Part shown: positions 10,689-19,803 of the stretch, in pieces
How the letters are laid out: each line of letters opens with the position of its first letter
Numbering within the stretch: position 1 is the first letter of the stretch
NCBI RefSeq assembly: GCF_900078365.1
Contig: NZ_LT598653.1
Coordinates: forward strand, 4,039,501 to 4,103,500
Length of the DNA: 64,000 nucleotides
Source of the DNA: an uncultured Sphingopyxis sp.
Lineage (GTDB): Bacteria > Pseudomonadota > Alphaproteobacteria > Sphingomonadales > Sphingomonadaceae
Reading direction: 5' to 3'
Position numbers and translations under genes: made by a program
The notes under the pieces: generated by a model
Databases searched by the model: none
Told to the model about the DNA's origin: nothing
Seen by the model: the letters and a program-made list of their open reading frames with translations, nothing else

Positions 10689-12082
10689 TGAAAGCGCAAC
10701 ACAAGCTCGCCGGTCTCGTTTCGGCGCTCGCCATGGCCTGTTTCGCCGCCTCGGCCGCGGCCGAACCGACCAGCATGCAGAATGTCATGGCGGTCGCGAT
10801 CGATTCGAACCCGCAGATCCATCAGGCCGAAATGAACAAGCAGGCGATCGAGTTCGAGCTCGAACAGGCGAAGGGCCTCTATCTGCCGCGCGTCACGCTG
10901 GAAATGTCGGCGGGGGTCCGGCGGCTCGAAAATTCGACCCGCCGCGCGCTCGGCATCGCCAACGACGAACTCTATCCGCTCGAAGCGGGCATTCGCGCCG
11001 AACAGACGCTGATCGATTTCGGGCGCCGCCGCGGCGAGAAACTGCGTCAGGCGGCGCGCGTCGACGGTGCCGCGTTGCGCGTCGTCGAACGCTCCGAATT
11101 CATCGCGCTGCAAAGCGCGCGGCAATATCTCGACGTGCTGCTCCAGCAGCGCGTCGTCGCCGCCGCCGAAGACAATATGACCTTCCACAACAGCCTCGTC
11201 TCCGACCTGTCGAGCGGGGTGAGCGCGGGCTCGATCAGCATCGCCGACCTCCAGCAGGCGCAGGAACGCGCCAAGGCGGCGAGCGTGCGGGTGAGCGAAG
11301 CGAAGGAGGCGCTGCAGAATGCGAAGATCGAGCTGCTCGCGCTGAGCGGGCTTCAGGTCGACGAGGTGCAGATGCCGCCGGCGATGGCCGAAAAGCTGCC
11401 CGTCAGCCTCAGCGAAGCCGTCGGCCTCACCCGCGCGCGGCACCCGAAGGTGCTCGAGGCGCAGGCCGACGTCGATGCCGCCAACGCCGAGGCGAAGAAG
11501 GCGAAGGGCGATTTCGCGCCGACGATCGGCCTCGAACTGTCGGGCCGGATCGGCGACGACATCGATGCCTTCCGCGGCGAGACGAACGACCTGCTCGGCC
11601 GCGTCGTGCTGCGCTGGGATATTTTCGACGGCGGGATCAACCGCGCCAAATATCAGGAGATGGTGCGCCGCGCGAGCGAGAGCCGCTTCCGCCTGCACGA
11701 GGCCGAACGCAATGCCGAGGCGGACACGCGCCGCGCGTGGAACGCCCGCGAAACGCAGACCGCGGTGTTCCGCGACCTCGTCGACCAGAGCAAGGCGACC
11801 GACGAGCTGCTGCTCTCCTATCGCGACCAGTTTTCGGTCGGCCGCCGCTCGCTGCTCGACGTGCTCGACGCGCAGAACACGCGCTTCAACGTCCAGGTCC
11901 GCGCCGAAACCGCGCGCTTTTCGGAGATGTTCGCGGTCTATCAGATCCTCGCCTCGACCAATAATCTGCTCGACGCCTTCAACCTGACCGCGCCCGAATC
12001 GCGCCGCGTCTATGCGCGCGAAGAGGTCGGCTACGGCCCGCCGGCGCCCGCCGAACTCCAGCGCCGCCGTTACCCGCAATAA
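10688..12082 (+). CDS. TolC-family outer-membrane channel (LapE-like) of type I secretion
   Basis: This is the outer-membrane exit duct for the adhesin, working with the downstream ABC exporter and HlyD adaptor. The 464-residue protein has a signal peptide ending at ASAAAEP. It carries the two outer-membrane efflux repeats typical of TolC, with long helical runs (EAKEALQNAKIELLAL) and the late motif SLLDVLDAQNTRFNVQ. The length is normal for the family. The ATG at 10688 overlaps the upstream stop as TGATG. A GTG three bases earlier is possible but less likely. Family and position are clear; LapE identity rests on context. Confidence 0.93.
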   Translation: MKAQHKLAGLVSALAMACFAASAAAEPTSMQNVMAVAIDSNPQIHQAEMNKQAIEFELEQAKGLYLPRVTLEMSAGVRRLENSTRRALGIANDELYPLEAGIRAEQTLIDFGRRRGEKLRQAARVDGAALRVVERSEFIALQSARQYLDVLLQQRVVAAAEDNMTFHNSLVSDLSSGVSAGSISIADLQQAQERAKAASVRVSEAKEALQNAKIELLALSGLQVDEVQMPPAMAEKLPVSLSEAVGLTRARHPKVLEAQADVDAANAEAKKAKGDFAPTIGLELSGRIGDDIDAFRGETNDLLGRVVLRWDIFDGGINRAKYQEMVRRASESRFRLHEAERNAEADTRRAWNARETQTAVFRDLVDQSKATDELLLSYRDQFSVGRRSLLDVLDAQNTRFNVQVRAETARFSEMFAVYQILASTNNLLDAFNLTAPESRRVYAREEVGYGPPAPAELQRRRYPQ

Positions 12083-12117
12083 TATCAGTGGATTGATTCC
12101 AAACAGAAAAATTGAAT

Positions 12118-14265
12118 ATGCTACAGGGTCAATCCTCGATTGCGCGTATCGGTAAAGAGGCACCGGGCGATCCGCTGATCGCCTGCATCCTCTTTGTTGC
12201 GCAGTATTTCGGCCAGAATTTCCAGCGCGGCGCGCTGTCGGCGCTCGCGCGCGACGAACGCGGTTTCCTCCCCTTTCATCAGGCCGAGGCCGCGCTCGAC
12301 CTCTGCTTCATCAACAATGAGCGGCTCCATGCGCGCAAGGTCCGCGGCCTCGCGCGCGAGCTGCCCGCGATCGTCCGCCGCACCGATGGCAGTTGCGCGG
12401 TGCTGATCGAGGCGAAGGACGCGCAATATCTCGTCTGGGAGCCGGGTGCCGCCACGCCTTTCTGGGCCGACGAAGCGTCGGTCGAGGAGGGTTATGCCGG
12501 ACAGGCGGTCGCGGTCGCCGCCGATCCCACCGCGATCCGCGCCGAGGAACGGCCGTGGGACGAGACTGCGAAACGCCATTGGTTCTGGGGCGAGATACGG
12601 CGGATGCGCCGCTCCTTCTACCCCGTGCTCGGCGCGGCGCTGATGATCAACCTGCTCGGCTTCGCGCTGCCTTTGTTCACGATGAACGTCTATGACCGCG
12701 TCATCCCGAACAAGGCGGTGTCGAGCCTGTGGGTGCTTGCGATCGGCGCGTTGCTCGCCTTCGCGGTCGAATTCACGCTGCGCCTCGCGCGCGCGACCCT
12801 GCTCGACGATCTCGGCCGCGACCTCGACGTCAAATTGTCCGAGAAGATCTTCTCGAAAGTGCTCAACATGCCGCTCGCCGACCGGCGCGGCAGCACCGGC
12901 ATGCTCGCGCGCCGCGTGTCCGAGTTCGAAAGCGTGCGCGACTTCTTCGCCTCGACGACGATCGTGCTGATCGTCGATCTCGCCTTCCTCTTCCTGTTCG
13001 TGCTGATGATCGCGCTGCTCGCGGGCTGGCTCGCGCTCGTTCCGCTCGCGATCATCGCGGTGATGGGCGTCGCGGGCTTCTTTCTCCAGCGGCGCATGTT
13101 GCAGGCCTCGCTCGACAATCAGGCCGACATGAGCATCCAGCACGCGATGCTCGTCGAGGCGATCGGCGGCGCCGAAACGGTGAAGAGCTGCGCCGCCGAG
13201 GGGCAGGTGCTCGGCCAGTGGCGCCGGATGGTCGACACCAGCGCGCGGACGCAGGCGACGATGCGGCGGACGGGCGCCGCCGCGATCAATCTCGCGACGC
13301 TCGGCCAGCAATTCTCCAGCCTCGCGCTCGTCGTCGGCGGCTTCTACCTGTTCGATGCCGGCAAGATTTCGATGGGCGCGATCATCGCGATCGTCATGCT
13401 CGCGGGCCGCTCGATGGCGCCCGTCGGCCAGCTCGCCTTCCTGATGACGCGCGGGCGGCAGGCGGTGACGACGATGGCGAGCATCCAGCAGATGATCGAG
13501 GCCGGCGACGAACGCCGCATGGGCAGCAGCGCGCTCAATCTCACCATCGACAAGGGCGACGTCGCGGTCGAGGGGCTGTGCTTCACCTATCCGGGCGCCG
13601 CGGCGCCGTCGCTCACCCGCATCGACCTCAAGATCGATGCGGGCGAGCGGATCGCGGTCGTCGGCCGCGTCGCGTCGGGCAAGTCGACGCTCGGGCGACT
13701 GCTCTGCGGGCTCTACGCGCCCGAGGCGGGCAATATCTTCATCGACGGGCTCGACAGCCGCCAGCATTCGCCGATCTATCTGCGCTCGCAATTCCGTTTC
13801 GTCGGGCAGGACGCGGTGCTGTTCAGCGGCTCGATCAAGCAGAATATGCAATATTGCGCGCCGGGGGCGAGCGACGCCGAACTGCTCGCGACCCTCCAGT
13901 CGATCGGCGCCGACCGCTTCATGGGGCGCGACGAGACGGGGCTCGACCGCGGCGCGGGCGAGCGCGGCGGGCAGCTCTCGGGCGGCCAGCGCGGCTTCCT
14001 CACTATCGCCCGCGCGCTCGCTTCGCCTTCGCGGCTGCTCTTCCTCGACGAGCCGACCGGCGCGATGGACACGCAGAGCGAGCGGCTGTTCATCGAGGCG
14101 CTCGACCGCGCGGTCGCGAAATCGCAGACGCTGATCATCGCCACCCACCGCGAAGCGATCCTCCAGATGTGCGACCGCATCATCGTCATCGACGGCGGGC
14201 GCATCGTCGCCGACGGCCCGCGCGCCGAAATCCTCGCGCGGTCGACGAAGGAACCGGCATCATGA
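12118..14265 (+). CDS. Type I secretion ABC exporter, LapB/HlyB-like permease-ATPase
   Basis: This inner-membrane ABC transporter powers adhesin export. An N-terminal C39-like region (about residues 15-135) lacks a recognisable QxDCG peptidase motif, as in non-cleaving exporters of RTX adhesins. A six-helix transmembrane domain follows from about residue 165 (ALMINLLGFALPLFTMNVYDRVIPN). The nucleotide-binding domain has Walker A GRVASGKST, signature LSGGQ, Walker B LLFLDEPT and H-loop ATHR. The length of about 715 residues fits the LapB family. I chose the ATG at 12118; a TTG lies two codons upstream and neither has a strong ribosome binding site. The 3' end overlaps the next gene as ATGA. 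Confidence 0.95.
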   Translation: MLQGQSSIARIGKEAPGDPLIACILFVAQYFGQNFQRGALSALARDERGFLPFHQAEAALDLCFINNERLHARKVRGLARELPAIVRRTDGSCAVLIEAKDAQYLVWEPGAATPFWADEASVEEGYAGQAVAVAADPTAIRAEERPWDETAKRHWFWGEIRRMRRSFYPVLGAALMINLLGFALPLFTMNVYDRVIPNKAVSSLWVLAIGALLAFAVEFTLRLARATLLDDLGRDLDVKLSEKIFSKVLNMPLADRRGSTGMLARRVSEFESVRDFFASTTIVLIVDLAFLFLFVLMIALLAGWLALVPLAIIAVMGVAGFFLQRRMLQASLDNQADMSIQHAMLVEAIGGAETVKSCAAEGQVLGQWRRMVDTSARTQATMRRTGAAAINLATLGQQFSSLALVVGGFYLFDAGKISMGAIIAIVMLAGRSMAPVGQLAFLMTRGRQAVTTMASIQQMIEAGDERRMGSSALNLTIDKGDVAVEGLCFTYPGAAAPSLTRIDLKIDAGERIAVVGRVASGKSTLGRLLCGLYAPEAGNIFIDGLDSRQHSPIYLRSQFRFVGQDAVLFSGSIKQNMQYCAPGASDAELLATLQSIGADRFMGRDETGLDRGAGERGGQLSGGQRGFLTIARALASPSRLLFLDEPTGAMDTQSERLFIEALDRAVAKSQTLIIATHREAILQMCDRIIVIDGGRIVADGPRAEILARSTKEPAS

Positions 14266-15344
14266 TCCCCGAACTCCATATCGGACGTGACGGCGCCGCG
14301 CAGGTCGAGGCCCCCTGGGGCGAAGACTGGCAGCGTTCGTCAAAAAGCCTGAAGCTCGTCCTGCTCGGCCTCGCGCTCTTCGCCGCGGCGATCCTGTTCG
14401 CCTCGTCGAACGATCGCCTGTCGCGCTTTGTCGAGGGCGTCGTTGCCGATTGGACCGCCGACCCGGTCGCAACGACAAGGGCCGCGAAGCAAAAGGCGAT
14501 CGCGAAGCTGATCGCCGAAACCGGAACCGATGCGATCGCCCCGGTGGCCGAGGGCGCCGACGCGGTCGCGCGCAACGCGCTGCTCCCCGTTTCGACGCTG
14601 CCGGTCGAGGCGGCGCGGCCGTTCGTCATGCCGGTGATTTCGCTGGCGCAATCGACCAATGCGCAACGCTGCCTGACGCAGGCGATCTATTATGAGGCGG
14701 CGACCGAATCCGACGCGGGCAAGGCTGCGGTCGCGCAGGTCATCCTCAACCGGATGCGCCACCCCGCCTATCCCGACACCGTCTGCGGCGTCATCTATCA
14801 GGGCAGTTCGCGCCCGGGCTGCCAGTTCAGCTTCGCCTGCGACGGCTCGATGCGCCGCCCGCCGGTGCCCGCCTTGTGGCGCCGCTCGGCCGAGATCGCG
14901 CGCGCGGCCTTGTCGGGCCATGTCGCGGCGGGCGTCGGCATGGCGACGCATTATCACGCCGATTATGTCCTCCCGCGCTGGGCGCCCCGGCTTACCAAGA
15001 TCGAACAGATCGGCGCGCATATCTTCTATCGCTGGCCGGGATCGTGGGGCAAGCCGCGCGCCTTTTCGGACGCCTATGCGGGCGCCGAATTTATCCCCGC
15101 CTTCAGCCGACTTTATCAAGGCGGCGCGGCAGCCGCCGAAACGCTGCCCGGCGAAGTGGTCGCGGTCGCGCCGCCGCGCGACCCGACCGACCACCGCGCC
15201 GACAACGATGTCGGCGGGCGCATCGACGTGACCAAGGGCTGGGTTCCCAACATCCCCGACCCGGTGCAGGGCGCATCGCGCTTCGACAGCCTGACCGACC
15301 GGCAGGGCGCTGCGGCGGCGCCCGAACCGCAGCCCGGACAATGA
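14262..15344 (+). CDS. SleB-type cell-wall hydrolase inside the secretion operon
   Basis: This is a predicted peptidoglycan hydrolase of 360 residues. An N-terminal transmembrane segment (LVLLGLALFAAAILF, about residues 30-45) suggests a membrane anchor with the rest in the periplasm. The Hydrolase_2 (SleB/CwlJ) domain starts near residue 130 with CLTQAIYYEA, whose Glu is the likely catalytic residue, and continues through AVAQVILNRMRHPAYP and CQFSFACDG. The ATG at 14262 overlaps the ABC exporter stop by four bases and the stop lies one base before the HlyD start, so it is translationally embedded in the exporter operon. It may open the wall for the secretion duct or for OmpA anchoring (inference). 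The longer open frame that extends upstream is only a shadow of the ABC gene. Confidence 0.9.
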   Translation: MIPELHIGRDGAAQVEAPWGEDWQRSSKSLKLVLLGLALFAAAILFASSNDRLSRFVEGVVADWTADPVATTRAAKQKAIAKLIAETGTDAIAPVAEGADAVARNALLPVSTLPVEAARPFVMPVISLAQSTNAQRCLTQAIYYEAATESDAGKAAVAQVILNRMRHPAYPDTVCGVIYQGSSRPGCQFSFACDGSMRRPPVPALWRRSAEIARAALSGHVAAGVGMATHYHADYVLPRWAPRLTKIEQIGAHIFYRWPGSWGKPRAFSDAYAGAEFIPAFSRLYQGGAAAAETLPGEVVAVAPPRDPTDHRADNDVGGRIDVTKGWVPNIPDPVQGASRFDSLTDRQGAAAAPEPQPGQ

Positions 15345-15345
15345 T

Positions 15346-16605
15346 ATGAAAATCGTGACATTTTGGCAGCGCCTGCGCGGCAGTGAGCAGATCATGGTGG
15401 CGTCGGCCGCCGGACTCGTCCTCTTCCTGCTCTGGGCGAGCATCGCGCGCGTCGACGAAGTGTCGCGCGGGCAGGGGCGGGTGATCCCCTCGTCGAAGGT
15501 GCAGATCATCCAGTCGGCCGAACCCTCGACGATCCGCGAGATCCTCGTCCGATCGGGGCAGACGGTGAACAAGGGGCAACTGCTCGTCCGCCTCGACAAC
15601 ACGACCTCGCAGTCCGAACTCGGCCAGCTCGAAACCGAAAACGCCCGCCTCGCGCAGCGCGCGGCGCGCCTCGCGGGCGAGGGCGGCGCGGGCGCGGGCT
15701 GCACGGGGACGAACTGCGGCGAAGAGGCGCGGCTCGCCGAGGTGCGGCGCGCGTCGCTGCAAAGCCAGCTCGCCGCGCTCTCGGCCAGCGTCGAGCAGCG
15801 CCGCCGCGACATGGCGGAGGCGCAGGCGACCGCCGCGTCGCTCGAAACGAGCCTGCGCCTCGCGCGCGAACAGGTCGCGATGCTCGAACCGCTCGCCGCG
15901 AAGGGCGTCGTGCCGCAGACCGAATTGCTCGGCGCGCAGCGCGAGGTGGTCGACATCCAGGGCCGCCTCGCCGCCGCGCGCCAGGCGATCTCGCGCTCGC
16001 AGGCCGCGGTGCGCGAGGCGGGCGCCGAGGTGCAGCGTGCGCGCTTCGACTTCCAGCAGGAGGCGCTCAACGAACGCAGCCAGCTGAGGACGAAGATGGC
16101 GGTCAACGAGGAGACGATCCGCGGCGCCGAAGGCCGGCTCGCGCGCTCCGAGATTCGCTCGCCGGCGCGCGGCGTCGTCAACGACCTGCTCGTCAATACG
16201 CTCGGCGGCTATGTGAATGCGGGCGAACAGATCATGCAGATCGTGCCCTTGGGCGACAAATTGCTCATCGAAACGCGCGTCACTCCGCGCGACATCGCCT
16301 TCATCAAGGTCGGCGACCCCGCGAATGTCAAGGTCACCGCCTACGACTTCTCCATCTATGGCGGTCTCAACGGCAAGGTCGTCCGCGTCTCGGCCGACAG
16401 CATCTATGACGAGGTCGAGCGGCAGGCCTATTTCACCGTCGTCGTCGAAACGACGAACGCCTATCTGACCTCGAATGGCCGCCGTCTGCCGATCACCCCC
16501 GGCATGCTATGCGATGTCGAGATCGTGACCGGCAAGAAATCGGTGCTGAGCTATTTGCTGAAACCGGTCTTGAAGGTCAGCGGATCGGCGCTCACCGAAC
16601 GCTGA
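15346..16605 (+). CDS. HlyD/LapC-family membrane-fusion protein of type I secretion
   Basis: This is the periplasmic adaptor joining the ABC exporter to the TolC channel. Its 419 residues comprise a short cytoplasmic N-terminus, one transmembrane helix (AAGLVLFLLWASIARV, residues 21-36), a biotinyl-lipoyl half (GQGRVIPSSKVQIIQS), long coiled coils at about residues 80-235, and the second half with LARSEIRSPARGVVNDLLVNT. The C-terminal PGMLCDVEIVTGKKSVLSYLLKPVL is typical of HlyD proteins of RTX exporters. It begins one base after the hydrolase stop. Its last 55 bases overlap the convergent LapG-like gene. Confidence 0.95.
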   Translation: MKIVTFWQRLRGSEQIMVASAAGLVLFLLWASIARVDEVSRGQGRVIPSSKVQIIQSAEPSTIREILVRSGQTVNKGQLLVRLDNTTSQSELGQLETENARLAQRAARLAGEGGAGAGCTGTNCGEEARLAEVRRASLQSQLAALSASVEQRRRDMAEAQATAASLETSLRLAREQVAMLEPLAAKGVVPQTELLGAQREVVDIQGRLAAARQAISRSQAAVREAGAEVQRARFDFQQEALNERSQLRTKMAVNEETIRGAEGRLARSEIRSPARGVVNDLLVNTLGGYVNAGEQIMQIVPLGDKLLIETRVTPRDIAFIKVGDPANVKVTAYDFSIYGGLNGKVVRVSADSIYDEVERQAYFTVVVETTNAYLTSNGRRLPITPGMLCDVEIVTGKKSVLSYLLKPVLKVSGSALTER

Positions 16606-17588
16606 TCGTTGAGCGCGAGCGTATAGGTTTTTTGCGACGCCGAAATCGCCGCGAGGTTCAGCGGCGGCTGCGCGCCGCGATAGGCATGCACCCAGCGCCG
16701 GTTGCCGCTGAACGACAGCACCGGGCGCACCGCATTGGCCTGGCTGCCGTCATAAAGCCGGTCGGTCACATTATCGAGCACCAGCTTGCCGGCGCCGGTC
16801 TCGACGAGCAGAAAGGCATGGTCGGCGTTGGCGGCGAGGTCGCGGAGCAGCACCAGCTTCATCCGCTCGGCATCGACCCCCGCGGCGCGCAGCATCTGCA
16901 TCTTGAGGATCGCGAAATCCTCGCAATCGCCCTTGCCGCGCGCGATCGTCTGTTCAGCGGTCGCCCAATAATCGCGCTGGCGGTAATTGCGGTCGTCGCC
17001 GACATAGGCGATCTCGCGATTGACCCACTGGTTGACGCGCGCGAGCAATTCGCGCTCGCCGAGCCCCGGCGAGGCGTTCGCGCGGCGCAGCCTGCTTTGC
17101 ATCAGCCCCGCGGGTGCGGCGGCGCGCACGCGGTCCCAGCGAGCATCGAAGCGCGTCCGCCTGACCGGAATCGCGCGCGTGCCGAGTTCGGCATCCGCGT
17201 CGGTTGCGGCGAGCGGGGCGAAGAGCGAGGACGCGCCGCAATCGGCCGGGGGCAGCGCGAAAGAGCTGGCGCCCCGGCTTGCAGGCTCGAGAGCTTGCCG
17301 GACGTGCGGGCGGGCGGGGTCTGCGGCGACCGGCGCGGCGGCCGCCTGCTCGGCCCGGATGCGGTCGAGCGCGCTCGGCGCACCGCCCAAAATGGCGCGG
17401 GAGATGTCGGCGGGCGCCGCAGCGCGCGCGGCGACGGCGCACGCCGCCTTGCCGCCCGTCACCGACTTCGCGTTGACCAGCTTCGACGCGCCATGGGCGG
17501 CCGTCGGCGTCAGCGCCATGGCGGCCAGCGCCACCGTGACAGGAAGCCATCGCGACTCGCCGGCAACAGAATGGGCGGACTTGCTCAT
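16551..17588 (-). CDS. lapG: LapG-like periplasmic cysteine protease (BTLCP family)
   Basis: This is a transglutaminase-like cysteine peptidase that in Pseudomonas cuts LapA-type adhesins near their N-terminus and frees the cell from the surface. The 345-residue protein has a signal peptide (ALAAMALTPTAAHGAS). The catalytic triad is visible as Cys in GKGDCEDFAI, His in DHAFLLVE and Asp in KLVLDNV. The region between signal peptide and catalytic domain is longer and more Ala-rich than in the classical protein. It converges on the exporter operon with a 55-base tail overlap. LapG is normally held inactive by the c-di-GMP receptor LapD, which is not in this window. Assignment is strong on motif plus context. 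Confidence 0.92.
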   Translation of the reverse strand: MSKSAHSVAGESRWLPVTVALAAMALTPTAAHGASKLVNAKSVTGGKAACAVAARAAAPADISRAILGGAPSALDRIRAEQAAAAPVAADPARPHVRQALEPASRGASSFALPPADCGASSLFAPLAATDADAELGTRAIPVRRTRFDARWDRVRAAAPAGLMQSRLRRANASPGLGERELLARVNQWVNREIAYVGDDRNYRQRDYWATAEQTIARGKGDCEDFAILKMQMLRAAGVDAERMKLVLLRDLAANADHAFLLVETGAGKLVLDNVTDRLYDGSQANAVRPVLSFSGNRRWVHAYRGAQPPLNLAAISASQKTYTLALNDQRSVSADPLTFKTGFSK

Positions 17589-17715
17589 GCCGCTCGATTT
17601 GCCGCGCCGGTGTGAGAATCTGCTTCACGGTCCTGGTAAACATGCCGTTCAGCATGTTTTGGCGGCTGGAATCGCGGACATCTGATCCATAAGCCTGAGC
17701 CATCCTTGATCGAAT

Positions 17716-17793
17716 CGTCATCCCGGCGAAAGCCGGGATCTCGCCGGTGCGTCAGACTGAAACGGTGAGAACCCGGCCTTCGCCGGGATGACG
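17716..17793. repeat. REP-like inverted pair (CATCCCGGCGAAAGCCGGGAT type)
   Basis: Two GC-rich arms, TCATCCCGGCGAAAGCCGGG and its near-complement ending CGCCGGGATGACG, face each other about 25 bases apart. A second pair of the same family lies at 34585-34662. The pair sits in the 242-base gap between the LapG start and the cobU end, and no gene is visible there. It may end the B12 operon transcript. Confidence 0.85.
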
Positions 17794-17830
17794 GCATAAG
17801 CGAGGAAGGCGGTGTTTTGACGTCTCTCGA

Positions 17831-18349
17831 TCAGCGCGGCTTGAGCGTCAGCGGCAGCCCGGCGGTCAGCAGCACGACCTCCGTCGCCGTAGCCGCGACC
17901 GACTGGTTGAGCTGCCCCGCCGCATCGCGAAAGCGCCGCGCCAGCGCATTGTCGGGGACGATACCCAGCCCGACCTCGTTGGCGACGAGGATCAGCGTGC
18001 CGTCGAAGCGCGCGATCGCGTCGCATAATTGCTTCCCCGCGCGCGCCATGTCGGCGTCGGCGAGCAGCAGGTTCGAAACCCACAGCGTCAGGCAATCGAC
18101 GAGCACGACCGCGCTGCCGCCGCTCAGAGCATCGATCGCGGCGGGCAACTCGCGCGGCGCCTCGACCGTGGTCCAGCGCGCGTCGCGGTCGGCGCGGTGG
18201 CGCGCGATCCGTTCGCGCATCTCGCTATCGAACGCCTCGGCGGTCGCGACGAAGACCGGTTTCGCCCCGGCCGCCTCGGCGCGCGCCTGCGCATAGCGGC
18301 TCTTGCCCGAGCGCGCGCCGCCGATCACGAACAGCGTCGTCCCGCTCAT
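17831..18349 (-). CDS. cobU: Adenosylcobinamide kinase / adenosylcobinamide-phosphate guanylyltransferase
   Basis: This bifunctional enzyme phosphorylates adenosylcobinamide and then adds GMP, giving the AdoCbi-GDP used by CobS. The 172 residues match the normal family length. The P-loop GGARSGKS lies at the N-terminus, the ARH motif with the guanylylated His follows (IARHRADRDARW), and VVLVDCLTLWVSNLL is the family's Walker B region. It is the last gene of the riboswitch-controlled B12 operon. Its ATG overlaps the cobQ stop by four bases. Also named cobP. Confidence 0.96.
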   Translation of the reverse strand: MSGTTLFVIGGARSGKSRYAQARAEAAGAKPVFVATAEAFDSEMRERIARHRADRDARWTTVEAPRELPAAIDALSGGSAVVLVDCLTLWVSNLLLADADMARAGKQLCDAIARFDGTLILVANEVGLGIVPDNALARRFRDAAGQLNQSVAATATEVVLLTAGLPLTLKPR

Positions 18350-19803
18350 GCGCCGATCCCCGCGATCCGCAGCATCGCGTCGATTTCGGCGTGGCGCGCG
18401 AACTCGGCGGCGACGGCGTCGAGCGCCGCATCGACATCGGCGGCATAGTCGCGGCCATTCCCCGTCACACCGATCCGCGCGAGCAGCGCGCGGCGCAGCG
18501 CGGGTGAGGCGAACAGCCCGTGCAGATAGGAGCCGATCACCCGGCCCGCCGGATCGACCGCACCGTCGCGCCCGCCATCTTCGAGCATCGCGAAGGCCCG
18601 CTTGGTGCCGGGGCCGCGGGTTTCGCCCATGTGCATCTCATAGCCCGCGACCGGCGCGCCCAGCGCGGTCCCCGCCACTTGCCGCAGGATTTTTGCGGGC
18701 GACAGCTCCGTTTCGACGTCGAGCAGGCCGAGCCCCTCGACCTCGGCGGGCGCGCCCTCGATCCCCAGCGGATCGGCGATCCGGCGTCCGAGCATCTGAT
18801 ACCCGCCGCACAGCCCGACGATCGTCCCGCCGCGCCGGTGGTGCGCCCGGATGTCGATGTCCCAGCCCTCGGCGCGCAGCGCGGCCATGTCAGCGATCAC
18901 CGCCTTTGACCCCGGCAGGATGATCATCGCCGCCTCGGCGGGGATCGGGCGGCCCGGCGGCACCATCACCACCTCGACCCCGGGCTCGAGCTTCAGCGGA
19001 TCGAGATCGTCGAAATTGGAGATGCGCGGCAGGATCGGGCAGGCGATGATCCGGCGCTCCTCGCGCGGGTCGGCGGGGCGTTCGAGGATCACCGCATCCT
19101 CGCTCGGCAGCCGCGCGGCGGCGGAAAGCCACGGTATGACGCCCAGTCCCCGCCAGCCGCTCCGGCGCTCGATCTCGCGATAGCCATCGTCGAACAGGGC
19201 GGGATCGCCGCGGAACTTGTTGATCAGGAAGCCGCGGATCATCGCGGCGTCTTCGGCTTCGATCACCGCGCGCGTCCCGACGATCGACGCGATCACCCCG
19301 CCGCGGTCGATGTCGCCGATCAGTATGACGGGCACATCGGCGGCCCGCGCGAAGCCCATGTTGGCGATGTCGCCCGCGCGCAGATTGATCTCGGCGGGCG
19401 AGCCCGCGCCCTCGACGATCACGATGTCGCACCGGCTGCGCAGCCGGTGATAGCTTTCGAGCACTTCGGTCATCAGCGCGCCGCGCGCTTCGCGGAAATT
19501 GCCGCTGCCCAATGTCCCGCGCACGCGGCCGTGGACGATCAGCTGCGAGGTGCGGTCGGCCTGCGGCTTCAGCAGCACCGGGTTCATGTCGCTGTGCGGT
19601 TCGGCGCGGCACGCCATCGCCTGGAGCGCCTGCGCGCGCCCGATCTCGCCGCCGTCGGTCGTGACCGCGGCATTGTTCGACATATTCTGCGGCTTGAAGG
19701 GAAGGACGCGAAGCCCGCGATGGGTCAGCGCGCGGCAGAGCGCGGCGACGAGCACCGACTTGCCGACGTCGGACCCCGTGCCCTGCAGCATCAGCGCAGC
19801 CAT
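18346..19803 (-). CDS. cobQ: Cobyric acid synthase (glutamine-hydrolysing)
   Basis: This enzyme amidates adenosylcobyrinic a,c-diamide at four carboxyls to make adenosylcobyric acid. The 485 residues fit the family. The N-terminal dethiobiotin-synthetase-like ATP domain has GTGSDVGKS and FKPQNMSNNA. The C-terminal class I glutamine amidotransferase has the nucleophile Cys in GLCGGYQMLG and the His in GSYLHGLF. I chose the ATG at 19803, which puts MLQGTGSDVGKS at the expected place; an ATG eight codons upstream gives an unlikely Arg-rich extension. It overlaps cbiB by 13 bases and cobU by four. Confidence 0.96.
   Translation of the reverse strand: MAALMLQGTGSDVGKSVLVAALCRALTHRGLRVLPFKPQNMSNNAAVTTDGGEIGRAQALQAMACRAEPHSDMNPVLLKPQADRTSQLIVHGRVRGTLGSGNFREARGALMTEVLESYHRLRSRCDIVIVEGAGSPAEINLRAGDIANMGFARAADVPVILIGDIDRGGVIASIVGTRAVIEAEDAAMIRGFLINKFRGDPALFDDGYREIERRSGWRGLGVIPWLSAAARLPSEDAVILERPADPREERRIIACPILPRISNFDDLDPLKLEPGVEVVMVPPGRPIPAEAAMIILPGSKAVIADMAALRAEGWDIDIRAHHRRGGTIVGLCGGYQMLGRRIADPLGIEGAPAEVEGLGLLDVETELSPAKILRQVAGTALGAPVAGYEMHMGETRGPGTKRAFAMLEDGGRDGAVDPAGRVIGSYLHGLFASPALRRALLARIGVTGNGRDYAADVDAALDAVAAEFARHAEIDAMLRIAGIGA

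Noticed and set aside
12121..14148. 675-codon open frame antisense to the ABC exporter
   Set aside because: Arg/Glu/Asp-rich composition is typical of high-GC antisense shadow. The forward frame has Walker A, Walker B and LSGGQ.
12729..15344. 871-codon forward frame as one long protein containing the hydrolase
   Set aside because: The first part overlaps the ABC exporter in another frame and is Arg-rich shadow. The hydrolase starts at 14262 by ATGA overlap.
14340..16196. 618-codon minus-strand open frame across the hydrolase and HlyD genes
   Set aside because: It crosses two well-supported forward genes, has no motif and starts and ends at random points in them.
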